A stretch of DNA of 64,000 nucleotides from Pristionchus mayeri (taxonomy: Eukaryota; Nematoda; Chromadorea; Rhabditida; Neodiplogasteridae). The notes under the pieces were generated by a model. That model saw only the letters and a program-made list of their open reading frames with translations. It ran no database searches and had not been told where the DNA came from. Where the stretch lies: positions 5,869,613-5,933,612 of the forward strand of contig BTRK01000006.1 in assembly GCA_036245805.1 (NCBI GenBank), in the 5' to 3' direction. Numbering within the stretch: the first letter of the stretch is position 1; every line of letters begins with the position of its first letter. The translations under genes were made by a program, and so were the position numbers. Of this stretch, positions 20,265 through 30,967 are shown piece by piece.

Positions 20265-21992
20265 AGACATTCCACGAGAAAACGTACCTTTTGGGAGGGG
20301 TCTACGGATGGCTTTTTTGCAACCCCCTCAATATCTCGCTGGTGAAGTTCCCATACCAAGCGCTGATATTTGGCCCAATATGAAGGGCTGTGGTGCACTT
20401 TCCGAAAAATGCCAGACCAGGTCCAAAAAAAAGCGAAATTTTCAAATTTTTTAAAAGTAAGATATTATAGGTTTTTCTGGAGTATTTTTCGGTGAAAATA
20501 ACGAAAAACTTGCTGAAAAAGCGATCTATTATCGATAAAGTGTCGAAAACATGGATTTTCGACACTTTTTGGCCGTCCTGAAAAATTTTTAATGCTCTGG
20601 ACCAAAACTAAAGTCATTTTCTGATTCAGCATCAAAAACTGCATATAATATCCAAATGTCACAAAAATTAATATGTGCGCTCGGAAGTTATGTCTTCGAG
20701 AACAAGGCCACATTAGAGCTAACTTGAAGATACAAATAATCACAATTTGTCCATATTGTGCCAAATGGGCAGTTTTAAGCTTCGACACTTGTTTTTACAA
20801 CAAATACAATAATTTGAGACCATGAACTGGCAATTTGAAGCCTTTAATTTGAAAATTTCATTTTTGGAAAATCTTAATTTCATGCTTTCCACAAATTTCG
20901 ACATTTTTTCGCGATTATTATGTTCGCAATGATCAGCAATGTCCCATTACGAAATATTATTATAGAATAAGCTTCTGTAAAGTAGTTTGCATATGTTAAG
21001 CACATAATTTCGTACCCTAATGATTTGAAAACTCGAGAAAACGCGATATTTTTCGATTTTTTTGAAATTTGGGAGTTTGGGGCACTCTGAGATTGCTAGA
21101 TGAAGTTCACTCGCACGATATTTCACTAAGAATTTCTAAATCCAACCCAAATAATGATTTCCGACAGTTTTGGAAACCATCTGCTGAAAAATTGTTTTTC
21201 ATAATTGCTGAAGTGGAAATTTTTAATGAAAAATTTTTTTTCGTCAGATGGCTTCCAAACCAATTGGAAATCATCAATTGGGTTGGATTTAGTAATTCTT
21301 AGTAAATTATCGTGCGGGTGAACTTCATCTAGCAATTTTAGAGTGCCCCAAACTCCCAAAATTTCAAAAAAATCGAAAAAAATCGCGTTTTCTCGAGTTT
21401 TCAAATCATTAGGGTACGAAATTATGTGCTTAACATATGCAAACTACTTTACAGAAGCTTATTCTATAATAATATGGCGTAATGGGACATTGCTGATCAT
21501 TGTGATCATAATAATCTCGAAAAAATGCCGAAATTTGTGGAAAGCATGAAATTAAGATTTTCCAAAAATGAAATTTTCAAATTAAAGGCTTCAAATTGCC
21601 AGTTCATGGTCTCAAATTATTGTATTTGTTGTAAAAACAAGTGTCGAAGCTTAAAACTGCCCATTTGGCACAATATGGACAAATTGTGATTATTTGTATC
21701 TTCAAGTTAGCTCTAATGTGGCCTTGTTCTCGAAGACATAACTTCCGAGCGCACATATTAATTTTTGTGACATTTGGATATTATATGCAGTTTTTGATGC
21801 TGAATCAGAAAATGACTTTAGTTTTGGTCCAGAGCATTAAAAATTTTTCAGGACGGCCAAAAAGTGTCGAAAATCCATCCCTTCATATTGGGCCAAATAT
21901 CAGCACTTGGTATGGGAACTTCACCAGCGAGATATTGAGGGGGTTGCAAAAAAGTCATCCGAAGGTTGGTACGTTTTCTCGTGGAATGTCTC
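20265..21992. repeat. Long foldback element, ~1.73 kb (family X)
   Basis: The arms are ~860 bp each and meet at about 21130-21230. The left end is AGACATTCCACGAGAAAACG and the right end its complement. The block near CCCATACCAAGCGCTGATAT is mirrored at 21900-21930. A related palindrome lies at 37875-39712. The ORFs at 20465-20788 and 21641-22033 are mirror images of each other and are not genes. No transposase is present. Confidence 0.85.
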
Positions 21993-22603
21993 TTAAATCA
22001 GAAGATCAATGTCCGTCCGATCTGTCAAATTAAGAAACTGTGGTGGGCTCTCTCGGATTCGTGGGTTGGTGCGTGCATTTTGCTCCCCTTTTTTAATTAT
22101 CTTTGAGACTGTTAACGATATTTCGTTTGAAATTCTTTCAACACTTTGCCTCTCCTCTCTTCCAAAAGTGTATAAACAACACCAGCAGTTACGGGGCTGT
22201 GCCAGACAGATGAGAAAATGCTCTCCGGTAATAAGCGAACCAGCCTAAGCAGTTATGCAATCGGCAATTTATATTTTTGACGAGAGATGGAAAAGGAGCA
22301 ACTAACTAGGACTCGTGCCCTCTGCACGAGCCGGAATGGAAAAGGCTTCATATACGTAGATTCTATAGAGCGCGTAGTCTTTATCCAGGAAACGGACTGT
22401 TAGGATTCTTCCCCGTGTCTCAAAAGAAAGAGAACATCGGCCGATTGGCTCGCTGACTACACGTGAGAGGGAAAACATCCGATCCAGGCATTACACCTGA
22501 TGAGAAGCAACAAATGGACTCTTCTTTACAACTTTCGCAGGTATATTTTTGACATTTTGGAGCCTATTGTGAACATGCTGGAGAAGGGTAATTATTTTGG
22601 TTC

Positions 22604-22635
22604 TCATACGGTGGCTTCTCATCCGACCTAGTGCC
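22604..22635. repeat. Solo end of the CTAGGTCGGATGAG MITE family
   Basis: TTCTCATCCGACCTAGTGCC matches the right end of the elements at 4074-4163 and 25805-25901. The partner end is not seen. Confidence 0.55.
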
Positions 22636-22959
22636 CCGACCCCGCATTTTCTAATCCATTTACACGCGTACGCCGTTGAGTTGTGCCTTTGCTCCTTGTG
22701 ATTTTGCCAGTCCCTCGCCTTTGAAAGATCGGGATACATGTTCCGAATTGCCACCTACACGGCTATTTGTGTGTACCGCTCAATTACACCGTTATTCACG
22801 TGTTCTTCTAATATCTACAATGTGTTCTCTCAACTTGTTTTCCATTTTGTCGAGCTTGAAAGCACCTTATTACCACCCGATCTTCCTTCTCAGTCGCCTT
22901 TAAGGCCTTTACCCCTATCCTGCTGGTAAATAAAGTATAACTATACGTATAAGTATATC

Positions 22960-23054
22960 TTAAAGGAGTGCTCCGGGGAATGAATGTTAGGGAGTCCCAC
23001 AATATCCGCACGGTGACTATGGGTGACTGAACACTCCCCGGAGCACCCCTTTAA
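22960..23054. mobile_element. TTAA-flanked short MITE
   Basis: TTAA at both ends with inverted ends AGGAGTGCTCCGGGGA / TCCCCGGAGCACCCCT; 95 bp, no coding capacity. It is immediately followed by a palindromic MITE at 23056. Confidence 0.75.
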
Positions 23055-23055
23055 G

Positions 23056-23141
23056 GAGCAATGGTCTGATTCTCTTCGGTTTGCACGCTCTCTCACCGGT
23101 CAGAGAGAGCGTGCAAACTGAAGAGAGTCGGCCCATTGCTC
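23056..23141. mobile_element. hAT-like palindromic MITE, family 2
   Basis: A palindrome running GAGCAATGGTCTGATTCTC ... CCCATTGCTC with core CACGCTCTCTCACCGG. Relatives at 33909-34001, 34647-34739 and 50349-50441 have 8-bp target duplications. Here the flanks show none, perhaps because of its junction with the TTAA element. Confidence 0.75.
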
Positions 23142-23604
23142 ATCTCACATGTTAAGATTTCCCGATGTCGTTCTTTCTCATCGCGGAACAGATCACTTCT
23201 GTTTTCTGTTGCACCGTTGCGCTCGTTACTCCCAGTTATTTTATTTAAAATTTCCAGGTGTATGCATGTCTAAGCTTCATAGCATAATTGACAACAATTG
23301 GTCGAACAATGCCTGACTGCAACTCACATTGCCAATCCTGGGGCAGTACAGCCAGCGAAATGGTGGGCCGTTCCTCACGTTACTTGCATTCAGCCCATAC
23401 GATACATCATGAGCCATCCTGACAAATCCATAACCTTATTTTGCATACTTTTGCTCAATTGCACGCTGCGAAACAGCGAACTATTGAGAGTAATAACGAA
23501 ACAAAGAGTGAAAAAGTACGAAGAGGAATGGACGAGATACGAAGGGAGGGAAAGGGGTAAATGAGCTATCTATTCAATATGAATCGAGAATAGCAAAGCC
23601 ATAT

Positions 23605-23676
23605 TGGAGGCATGGGGAATTGAACCCCAGCCCTCTCGCATGCTAGGCGAGCGCTCTACCACTGAGCTATGCCCTC
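23605..23676 (-). tRNA. tRNA-Ala (AGC)
   Basis: A 72-nt cloverleaf on the minus strand. The anticodon stem is CTCGC/GCGAG with loop CTAGCAT (anticodon AGC). The D-arm carries TAGCTCAGTGGTAGAGC and the T-arm GGGGTTCAATTCCCC, with discriminator A. The acceptor has one A-C mismatch at the second pair, and the loop differs by one base from the copies at 24072 and 25290. It may be a weak gene or decaying. No intron. Confidence 0.85.
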
Positions 23677-24071
23677 CGTGGTGTTATTCAGGATCTTACG
23701 AATGAGTGGTGACAATTTGAGGCAACAATGAGATAAGAAAGGTATATTAAAATCGATAATAACCACGGCAATCGCCGGGCAACGATGGAATTCTGAGCAT
23801 TCACGCGAATCAGCTTGCGATTGTGCATTGTGCTACCGTAATCGAATACACCGACATGTCAGACTCTGCTCAATTATTCCCACACTCGGCGCGCCATTCC
23901 CTTACACATTCATTATCTAGTATTTACATAATTATATTATTTCAAAAAATAGTGAAATATCCTGTTCGTACTAAAATTAAAATTAAATATTAAAACATCT
24001 GCTTCCCAAAAATCCATACTGAAAAGCAAGTTCGCCCTATAAATTGCTTCGTTAGACAGCGCCGTCATTAC

Positions 24072-24143
24072 GGGGTCATAGCTCAGTGGTAGAGCGCTCG
24101 CTTAGCATGCGAGAGGGCTGGGGTTCAATTCCCCATGCCTCCA
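24072..24143 (+). tRNA. tRNA-Ala (AGC)
   Basis: 72 nt with the same arms as the neighbours and anticodon loop TTAGCAT. The acceptor has a T-C mismatch at the fifth pair (GGGGTCA against TGCCTCC). It is oriented opposite to the two flanking copies. Confidence 0.87.
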
Positions 24144-24782
24144 GATTCATTTTGCTATTCTCGCCCACATATTTTTTTCAGGACTTCTCTCGAAAGTCCA
24201 GATGGTCCATACGAAAGTCCTTACGAAAGAAAACACAGGCAACTCGGGATGAATCAGACGGATAAGCAGTAATTCGCGTGATATTCTCGCGTGATATTTT
24301 TAAAGCGTTGAATTTGATCGAAGCGATGCACACATTGCAGGAACAGTTATTGTGTGATCCAGAAGCAAATAATAACAGTGTAGCAATTGACAGAGTTACT
24401 ATGTCATTACGATCCTTGCAATGATGAGTCGCACAGAAACAGGACGCTGCAACTGGGAAAAACAATGGCTAACATGAATTATCAATTCCCCCTATTATCC
24501 CCAAAATTGTCGGCGATAGATATATGCACATTAGGGGGTCCAAGAATATTCCTGAGGTCGAACCCCGCCCTTCCGGTACCACCCTTTTCAGTCTCTTCCC
24601 TCTGAATACTCTCTGAATACTCTGAATACTCATCTGTACCCTCGCCTAATCCACCGTTAACAAAACAATGGAAGAGTAGGTTGTAAGGTAAAACAGGGAC
24701 CACGGGGCCCATGTGCATTGATTGATTTCTCGGGCTATAAACCTATTCATTAACCTATTCACCTATTCATTTCCTATTCATT

Positions 24783-24861
24783 AAGGATGCTCTCTCACCG
24801 GTCAGACAGAGCGAGTGAGTATGTGAAACGAAGAGGGCATGCGCAGAATTGCCATTACTAC
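24783..24861. mobile_element. Decayed hAT-like MITE remnant
   Basis: GCTCTCTCACCGGTCAGACAGAGCG then GTGAAACGAAGAGGGC ... GCCATTACTA matches one half and the core of the family-1 palindrome (5949-6060). The left arm is lost. Confidence 0.6.
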
Positions 24862-25289
24862 TATTCATCCACCTTCCATGTATGTGGGGATGAATAATGA
24901 AATTACAGATGAGCACCCGATAGTGTCGGTAATTGGACACTGCATCGTTCCGTCGGTGCTGAAAATATCAGACTCTGGAATGGGTGAAGCAAGAAAAACA
25001 AGAATTTTTTTTTAATTTGGGCGACTAGGAGAAAAAGAGAACAATTTAAAGCACATGGGAAAAGTTTTCAAATTCGTTTTAGCGAGTGATTTGCAATCGA
25101 ATGAACCTTGTAATCCCTAAGTTTCGCATTAGAGATCAATCGTGAACAAAGCGGGTGGAGCTTGTGATCCCTGTTCTGGAAATGACATATGGCTTCCGCA
25201 GTATGCATTCGAAAACAGTCCTACAATGTAGTAGATCAAATATCACAAATACAATTATGATATATCAAACAAAAATTGCAAAATGTTTC

Positions 25290-25361
25290 TGGAGGCATGG
25301 GGAATTGAACCCCAGCCCTCTCGCATGCTAAGCGAGCGCTCTACCACTGAGCTATGCCCCC
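25290..25361 (-). tRNA. tRNA-Ala (AGC)
   Basis: 72 nt, minus strand, anticodon loop TTAGCAT. The acceptor GGGGGCA pairs fully with TGCCTCC if one G-U is allowed. This is the best-formed of the three copies and probably the functional reference. Confidence 0.92.
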
Positions 25362-25804
25362 ATGTGGACAACGGTGTCTATTGAAGCAATTTATACGATA
25401 TACCATGATTTTCCCGTCATTCGAAGAAAACTTCTATAATTTTATCAGCGGTATGTGTCCTAGAAGAGACGCGATAATTCATTGTTCTCGTCTCGAGAAG
25501 GAAATGACCATTACAACGCTCATTCTTTGTCTACTTCCTCCAAAAATACTCCCAGTGAATGCAACCTTCGTTCATAGTAGGAATTTCCCCTCCAATTCCC
25601 GTACCAGATACGGCAATCTCCCTCTTCTTGCCCTTTCCTCTCTTGACCGTATTAGCGACGACACACTCTCCATTCATCCAATTCTCACACACCCTCTCTC
25701 TCAGTCATTTTGACAAACCGCAATAACTCATCGGGATGGCCGAGAAGAAGCGATGAAATTTTCGATCTCAAAATTCGTGGCCCGCCTGGGCGGAACCTCG
25801 AAAT

Positions 25805-25901
25805 GGACACTAGGTCGGATAGTCATAGTCATGGACACATAGTCACATATGGACACATAGTCATGACGTAGAATGACGTAATTTTCATCCGACGTAGTGC
25901 C
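25805..25901. mobile_element. Short MITE with CACTAGGTCGGAT ends
   Basis: Ends CACTAGGTCGGAT and ATCCGACGTAGTGCC, inverted, with a short interior of repeated GGACACATAGTCA. Same family as 4074-4163. Confidence 0.65.
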
Positions 25902-26094
25902 TGTGAAGGGCGTGCGTAATTCAAGCTCCGTTGAATGACGGTAACAGAATCTCCAATTGGTATTTTCAAAGAGAAAATTTGTAGAATTACTGTAACAGAG
26001 ACACAACTGCAACGGTATTTGTACATGTACCACAACAACTTTACATATACATATCGCAGGGCTTGCAGTATGGCGAAAGCTTGAACATGTGAGA

Positions 26095-26350
26095 TTAAAG
26101 GAGGATTCTCAGCAAAAACTCGCCTGGTTGTAATATGTTTCAAACAGGGAGATAACTCTCTTCAAGCCGCGTGCTCTCTCACTCGTTGCCTGTGCGTCAG
26201 GGTGAACTTTGAATGATCTAATGTAACCATAACGTAATTCAGAATAGAGATTTCAAAATTGGAATTTCGATAATGAGTTACAGTTTACGATTGTCTCAAA
26301 ACTGCGTTGTTAGTTTGACTTGGCTAGTTTTGCTGATAATCCCGCTTTAA
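26095..26350. mobile_element. TTAA-flanked MITE, variant
   Basis: TTAA at each end with imperfect inverted ends AGGAGGATTCTCAGCAAAAA / TTTTGCTGATAATCCCGCT. The interior shares CTCTTCAAGCCGCGTGCTCTC with the 5347-5598 family. A split relative is at 6715-6949. Confidence 0.7.
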
Positions 26351-27931
26351 AACGCGTTCTCCGTAAGAACGCAGGGAAAGAGTTCTTTAAAACGCGTTCT
26401 CCGTAAGAACGCAGGGAAAGAGTTCTTTAAAACGCGTTCTCCGTAAGAACGCAATTCCGGCAAAATGATCGCCCAGGGCTCAAACTTTCAGGATATGATC
26501 ACTAGACATCACTTATCTTTCCAGCTGAAGTTGGTGTCGAAATTTCGATTTTGATCTACAAAAATCGATAATTGTAACTTTTGGATTTCGACCTCGTGCT
26601 ATAAATCATTCGAAAGAGCGCAAAAAGTTATGTTAAAATCCACACTTTCGTCAAAAATAATTTATTCACATGCAAGAAATGCATTCAAATGTGCAATTTT
26701 TCGCTACTTTGCTTAACGGTAGACGTATCTACCCATCGCAAAGTTGTGCCCACTCTCCAGTTCCGATATATATAGTACCAAATCCATCCAGTAATATGTT
26801 TATTTTATAAAATTAGCACATTTTCAGTGCCAAATTGCCTTCCATGCCGTCCGAATGGTGATGACTTCATGAACTTTTTTCAATTGACTTCCCATTTCTT
26901 CAGTTTTTGAGTAACATTTGGTGCATTTTCACTCTAAACATCATACATAGTGCGTGCAAACATTTTTGGAACTTTTTAGCGGTCGATGAGAAAATTTAAA
27001 AATTTCGATTTTTCGACCCATGAAATCTCGATTTTTTAAAAGTTCCAAAATATATCCATATTTTTAAAATCACAAATTTAAAATCACTTTACTCCTGATA
27101 TGTGAACTATTTCTGGCAGTTTGGAATATGTTTTCATTGAAAACGCACCAAAATTTATTTTAGAGTTTTTTATCGGCTAAACTTAGGATGCGACTCATTT
27201 TTTACCAATTCGAAGTATTTTCAGATGCAATATTGCATTTTTTCAAGTTTAGCTGACGCATACAGCAGTTTTAGATGATAATATGGATATATTTTGGAAC
27301 TTTTAAAAAATCGAGATTTCATGGGTCGAAAAATCAAAATTTTTAAATTTTCTCGGAGAGCGCTAAATAGTTCCAAAAATGTTAGCACGAGCTATATATG
27401 ATGTTTAGAGTGAAAAAATGCACCATATTTCCCTCAAAAACTGAAGAAATGGGACAGTCAATTGAAAAAGTTCATGAAGTCATCACCATACGGTCGGCAT
27501 GGAAGGCAATTTGGCACTGAAAATGTGCTAATTTTATAAAATAAACATATTACTGGATGGATTTGGCACGATATATATCGGAACTGGAGGGTGGGCGCAA
27601 CTTTGCGATGGGTAGATACGTCTACCGTTAAGCAAATTAGCGAAAAATTGCACATTTGAATGCATTTCTTGCGTGTGAATAAATTATTTTTGACGAATGT
27701 GTGGATTTTAACATAACTTTTTACGCTCTTTCGAATGGTGTATAGCACGAGGTTTAAATCCAAAATTTGCAATTATCGATTTTTGTAGATCAAAATCGAA
27801 ATTTCGACATCAACTTCAGCTGGAAAGATTAGTGATGCCTAGTGATCATATCCTGAAAGTTTGAGCCTTGGGCGATCATTTTGCCGGAGTTGTGCCATAC
27901 CCCCTGCAGTATTATGGAGAATGCGTTTTAA
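26347..27931. repeat. TTAA-bounded foldback with tandem terminal repeats
   Basis: Inverted arms run from GCAAAATGATCGCCC near 26460 to their complement near 27890, centred at about 27170. The outermost ends are TTAAAACGCGTTCTCC and GGAGAATGCGTTTTAA. The left end is expanded as a 40-bp tandem array (26349-26452, about 2.6 units). ORFs in the arms mirror each other and are not genes. Confidence 0.8.
26349..26452. repeat. 40-bp tandem repeat
   Basis: A unit beginning AAAACGCGTTCTCCGTAAGA occurs at 26349, 26389 and 26429 with exact 40-bp spacing; the third is partial. It is the expanded left end of the foldback at 26347-27931. Confidence 0.9.
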
Positions 27932-27960
27932 GCAAACAAATACGTATGCTGAATATCTTC

Positions 27961-29313
27961 TCAGAAATCTAAATGCTGCATGCAAATCTGTCGCACTACG
28001 AAGTTTCCCACGGTTTGAAGTAGATATTTTCCAATGATCATTCTTCCAATAGAAGCGGACGTCTTGGCAGCAACTACCTTCACTTTCTTTTCCGAGTTGT
28101 GTGCAATCTGAAAAAAAAACAATCTTTGTCTAAGTGTGAAAACATTGCGTGTGCAACCTGAAGAAGTCGTTCAGCTTCAGGCAGAGATACAGATTCGGAT
28201 AAGAAGTATACTGTGAGCCTTTCAGATTTGCACTCAACCAATTCGCGAACTACCGAAGCAAAATCGAGGCTTGAGCCTACGTTTCCTTCCACGATTACTT
28301 TGAAATCGTTCACATCATTTGCAATTTTTAACGCTGATTGAACAGATTTTGAATTTTTGTACAAATATTTTTAGTATTTTGAAAGTCGGGTCTCATCATT
28401 TCACACGCACGCTTTCTCGAAAATCGCCCGGCGATAAGGTGTGGAAATGAAAAAAAAACGGGAATATCGTTTCGAACTTTTGGGTGAGATTCATTACCTT
28501 TCTCCTGCATGCGCATGTAACAAAACACTTTACATGGCTTTAGTTTCTTAATGACTTCAAGATACTGGTCTCTGAAAGGGAACCTTTTTCAATAAAAAAA
28601 ATAGAGATGTTACTCACAAATTTGTCTCGAAATAATCGATTTTGAGGTCAACAGTTTTTGTTGATTTAGTAACCAGATTATTTGCGCAAATCTTAATTAT
28701 TTGAGGAGGATTGTTGTGGAGTTTGAGTCTCCGAATTTCAGTTAAGGCAAAAAGAGGTTTGAAGTAAGAGAGAAATTGCTCAAATTTATGAACTTCCATT
28801 GCAGCAACCAATGACTGAATTTGTGAATTGTTTTGCTAGAATATTCACAAACAAACATGTTCGTATCTGTTGAGGTGCGTAAATGGACGTATTCCAAGGT
28901 TGACTAAGGCTGTATTGAGCCAATTTTTCCAAATTAGCTTCCCAGTTTGAGGGCGAAAACGAATCAAAATCTGCGTTTGATTCGTTGGCGTTCCAAACTG
29001 AAAACTGTTATTTCGAAAGTGTAACTGATGGGTAAACTACTCACTGTATGTTCAATTTCCAAATTTAGAAGTACAATTTTGTATTTAGAACTATCGACTT
29101 CTTTCTTTGTGGACATACTGACCTGTATTATATTGATATTGGCTGAATATATTATTAAAATACTCTAGTTTACGGTATTTTATACTGGAGGCATTTTCAT
29201 ATCAACTATTAGAGAAAATATACCTCTCTCAGTCGCATTCTGGTTCTGTATTCCAAGAAGCAAAATATGCCTCCAATTCCATTTTTCGGAGGTGCCCAGA
29301 AGTCCAACTTCAT
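27961..29313 (-). pseudogene. F-box-like family copy C, seven exons, likely disabled
   Basis: Exons: 29313-29224 (MKLDFWAPPKNGIGGIFC, 90 nt), 29124-29045 (VSMSTKK), 28997 to about 28865 (KLIWKNWLNTALVNLGI), 28814-28618 (FEQFLSYFKPLFALTE, 197 nt), 28571-28498 (74 nt, YLEVIKKLKPC), about 28345-28160 (ending AERLLQ), and 28107-27961 (IAHNSEKKVKV ... IGKYLL, stop). Exon 2 is 80 nt, which breaks the frame (sister exons are 72-78, divisible by 3), and a stop follows. The exon 6 acceptor reads TTCAA where sister copies have TTTCAG. All other exon lengths equal those of sister copies. It is more diverged than the others: HNTTTK has become HNSEKK. Confidence 0.65.
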
Positions 29314-30394
29314 CTTTTACGACGCTTCCTGGAAGTAAGGATATCACTGACAAGGAATTCTGATTACCATAAATACCTTACTATCCCTTACTGAATGATA
29401 TCTTACTGAAAACATTTTCTAAAAACATAATGCCAGAGTTCCGTGGTCCTACGCGGAAACGCGCAGCATTCGAGTGCGATTACGGTAGCGATAGCTGAAT
29501 AAACTGTGAACTATCTGATCGTGTTCGAATGAGCGCGTTTCCGCTCAGGACACGAATAGCAATCGTTCATATTGGTGGAAACTTTACAGTTATCGCAACA
29601 GAATTTATCAGGGGTCGATGTCAGCGTTGATCTGGGTTACATTTGCCATTCTTCATAATTTTAGCAAAAAACGCACAATTTCCGCCTTTTCTTCAAATGA
29701 TAAATTCCATATCCCATTCGAACATGCTAAAATCTTCCCGTTTTCTTTATGCACGGTAATTTTTGGCACATGCATAACAAATTGCAATTCTTTCAGAATA
29801 TTGTGCTGCAAGTTATTGTTTTTCAAACAACTTATGTTATCATCTTTGGAACTGCAACTATGCACGCTTAGCACATATCAAACCTCTGTATCTTTTGCAG
29901 AACACCGCGCCGCCTGCCCTCTTGCAGGGCACGCGCGGGGAGGAAGGTCATAGAGACGAACACTTCGTTCTAAGGCTCCCTCCCTTTGGAGTGATGTTCC
30001 TTTGTACCACCCTCCCCCCCTGTCTGTAACATCCCAGACATATTTTACCCCCACAAGTTCCAATTTGGATACATAATGTATTGTATGAAGATAACTAATT
30101 GAGGACAACATAACTAAAATTTTAATGACTGTACATCCTTAGAGAAGGCATACAACCGAGACCTCAATAACGTCCTTGAAGGCTTCATTCTTACCGTGGG
30201 AAACACTTAAGCGAGGGGTCGACAGAGAATGATTTTTGTCACATGCCCTAAATATTTACCGGCGATGTTTGATCTAATATAATCAGAAAAAAAGTAAAAC
30301 TATTGATTATGGAATTTATTATATTTTGCCAGTCGTCATATGCAGGTCTTGAACAGAAACGCGCATTCCATTCCGATAATACTGTAGCTCCAAA

Positions 30395-30967
30395 ATGGAA
30401 GCAGGTGAACGTGTCGCGTCGCAGTCAGTGACAAACATGGGTGAGGAAGTGCCGCCGTACATGCAGGCGTTCTGTCAGTCCATTGACTCGATGCAGCAGA
30501 GCATTGTGGAGATGCAGAAAGAGAATAATGATAGATACACCGCCCTTCTCGAGAGACTTACCGCTAACGAGAATCGAGGGGAGGGAGGAGGTGTGAGAGA
30601 CACTGGTGGAATGACCAATCCTGTGGGACCGACGATCGATGCAATCCAGTCAAGAATTGTGGAATTCGATTACGATGCGGAGGAATGCACTTTCGAAAAC
30701 TGGTATGAGAGATATCGTGACGTGTTCGAACACGACATGAAGAGATGGAGGCATGTGAGTACGAATACTTTTGAGACACCTCAGTGTGAAGTGTGGTACA
30801 GAGATCACAAAGCACCCGATGATGTCATGCAAGTATCATTCGAGGATACCGGAGCACTCTCAAGAGCCTGTTCGGAAAGAAAGAATCAGATTTCGAACTG
30901 CGTGTGCGTTTCTTCAATCAGAGATTGTCGAACATGGCAGCACAGATGTGATGAAATTCGCCGCTGA
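30395..30967 (+). CDS. Ty3/gypsy Gag, N-terminal ORF (frameshifted)
   Basis: 190 codons from MEAGERVASQSVTNMGEEVP. It has a coiled-coil-like stretch (SIVEMQKENNDRYTALLERL), then the gag signature IVEFDYDAEECTFENWYERY. After about residue 125 the family-like reading moves between frames (KSLFGKKESDFELRVRFF appears in another frame near 30870), so two or more frameshifts join it to the ORF at 30771-32084. No 5' LTR was recognised upstream. Confidence 0.65.
   Translation: MEAGERVASQSVTNMGEEVPPYMQAFCQSIDSMQQSIVEMQKENNDRYTALLERLTANENRGEGGGVRDTGGMTNPVGPTIDAIQSRIVEFDYDAEECTFENWYERYRDVFEHDMKRWRHVSTNTFETPQCEVWYRDHKAPDDVMQVSFEDTGALSRACSERKNQISNCVCVSSIRDCRTWQHRCDEIRR

Noticed and set aside
20465..22033. 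Twin 107- and 130-aa ORFs (MSKLKTAHLAQYG...)
   Set aside because: Identical because they lie in opposite arms of one palindrome; composition is that of A/T-rich non-coding DNA.
25354..25713. 119-aa ORF starting at a tRNA gene
   Set aside because: Its start lies in the tRNA; no homology or splice context.
26349..26452. CRISPR-like array
   Set aside because: Tandem 40-bp units with no spacers, in a eukaryotic foldback element.
29618..29953. 111-aa plus-strand and 73-aa minus-strand ORFs upstream of the gypsy element
   Set aside because: No recognisable motif, splice partners or relation to gag; not supported as genes.
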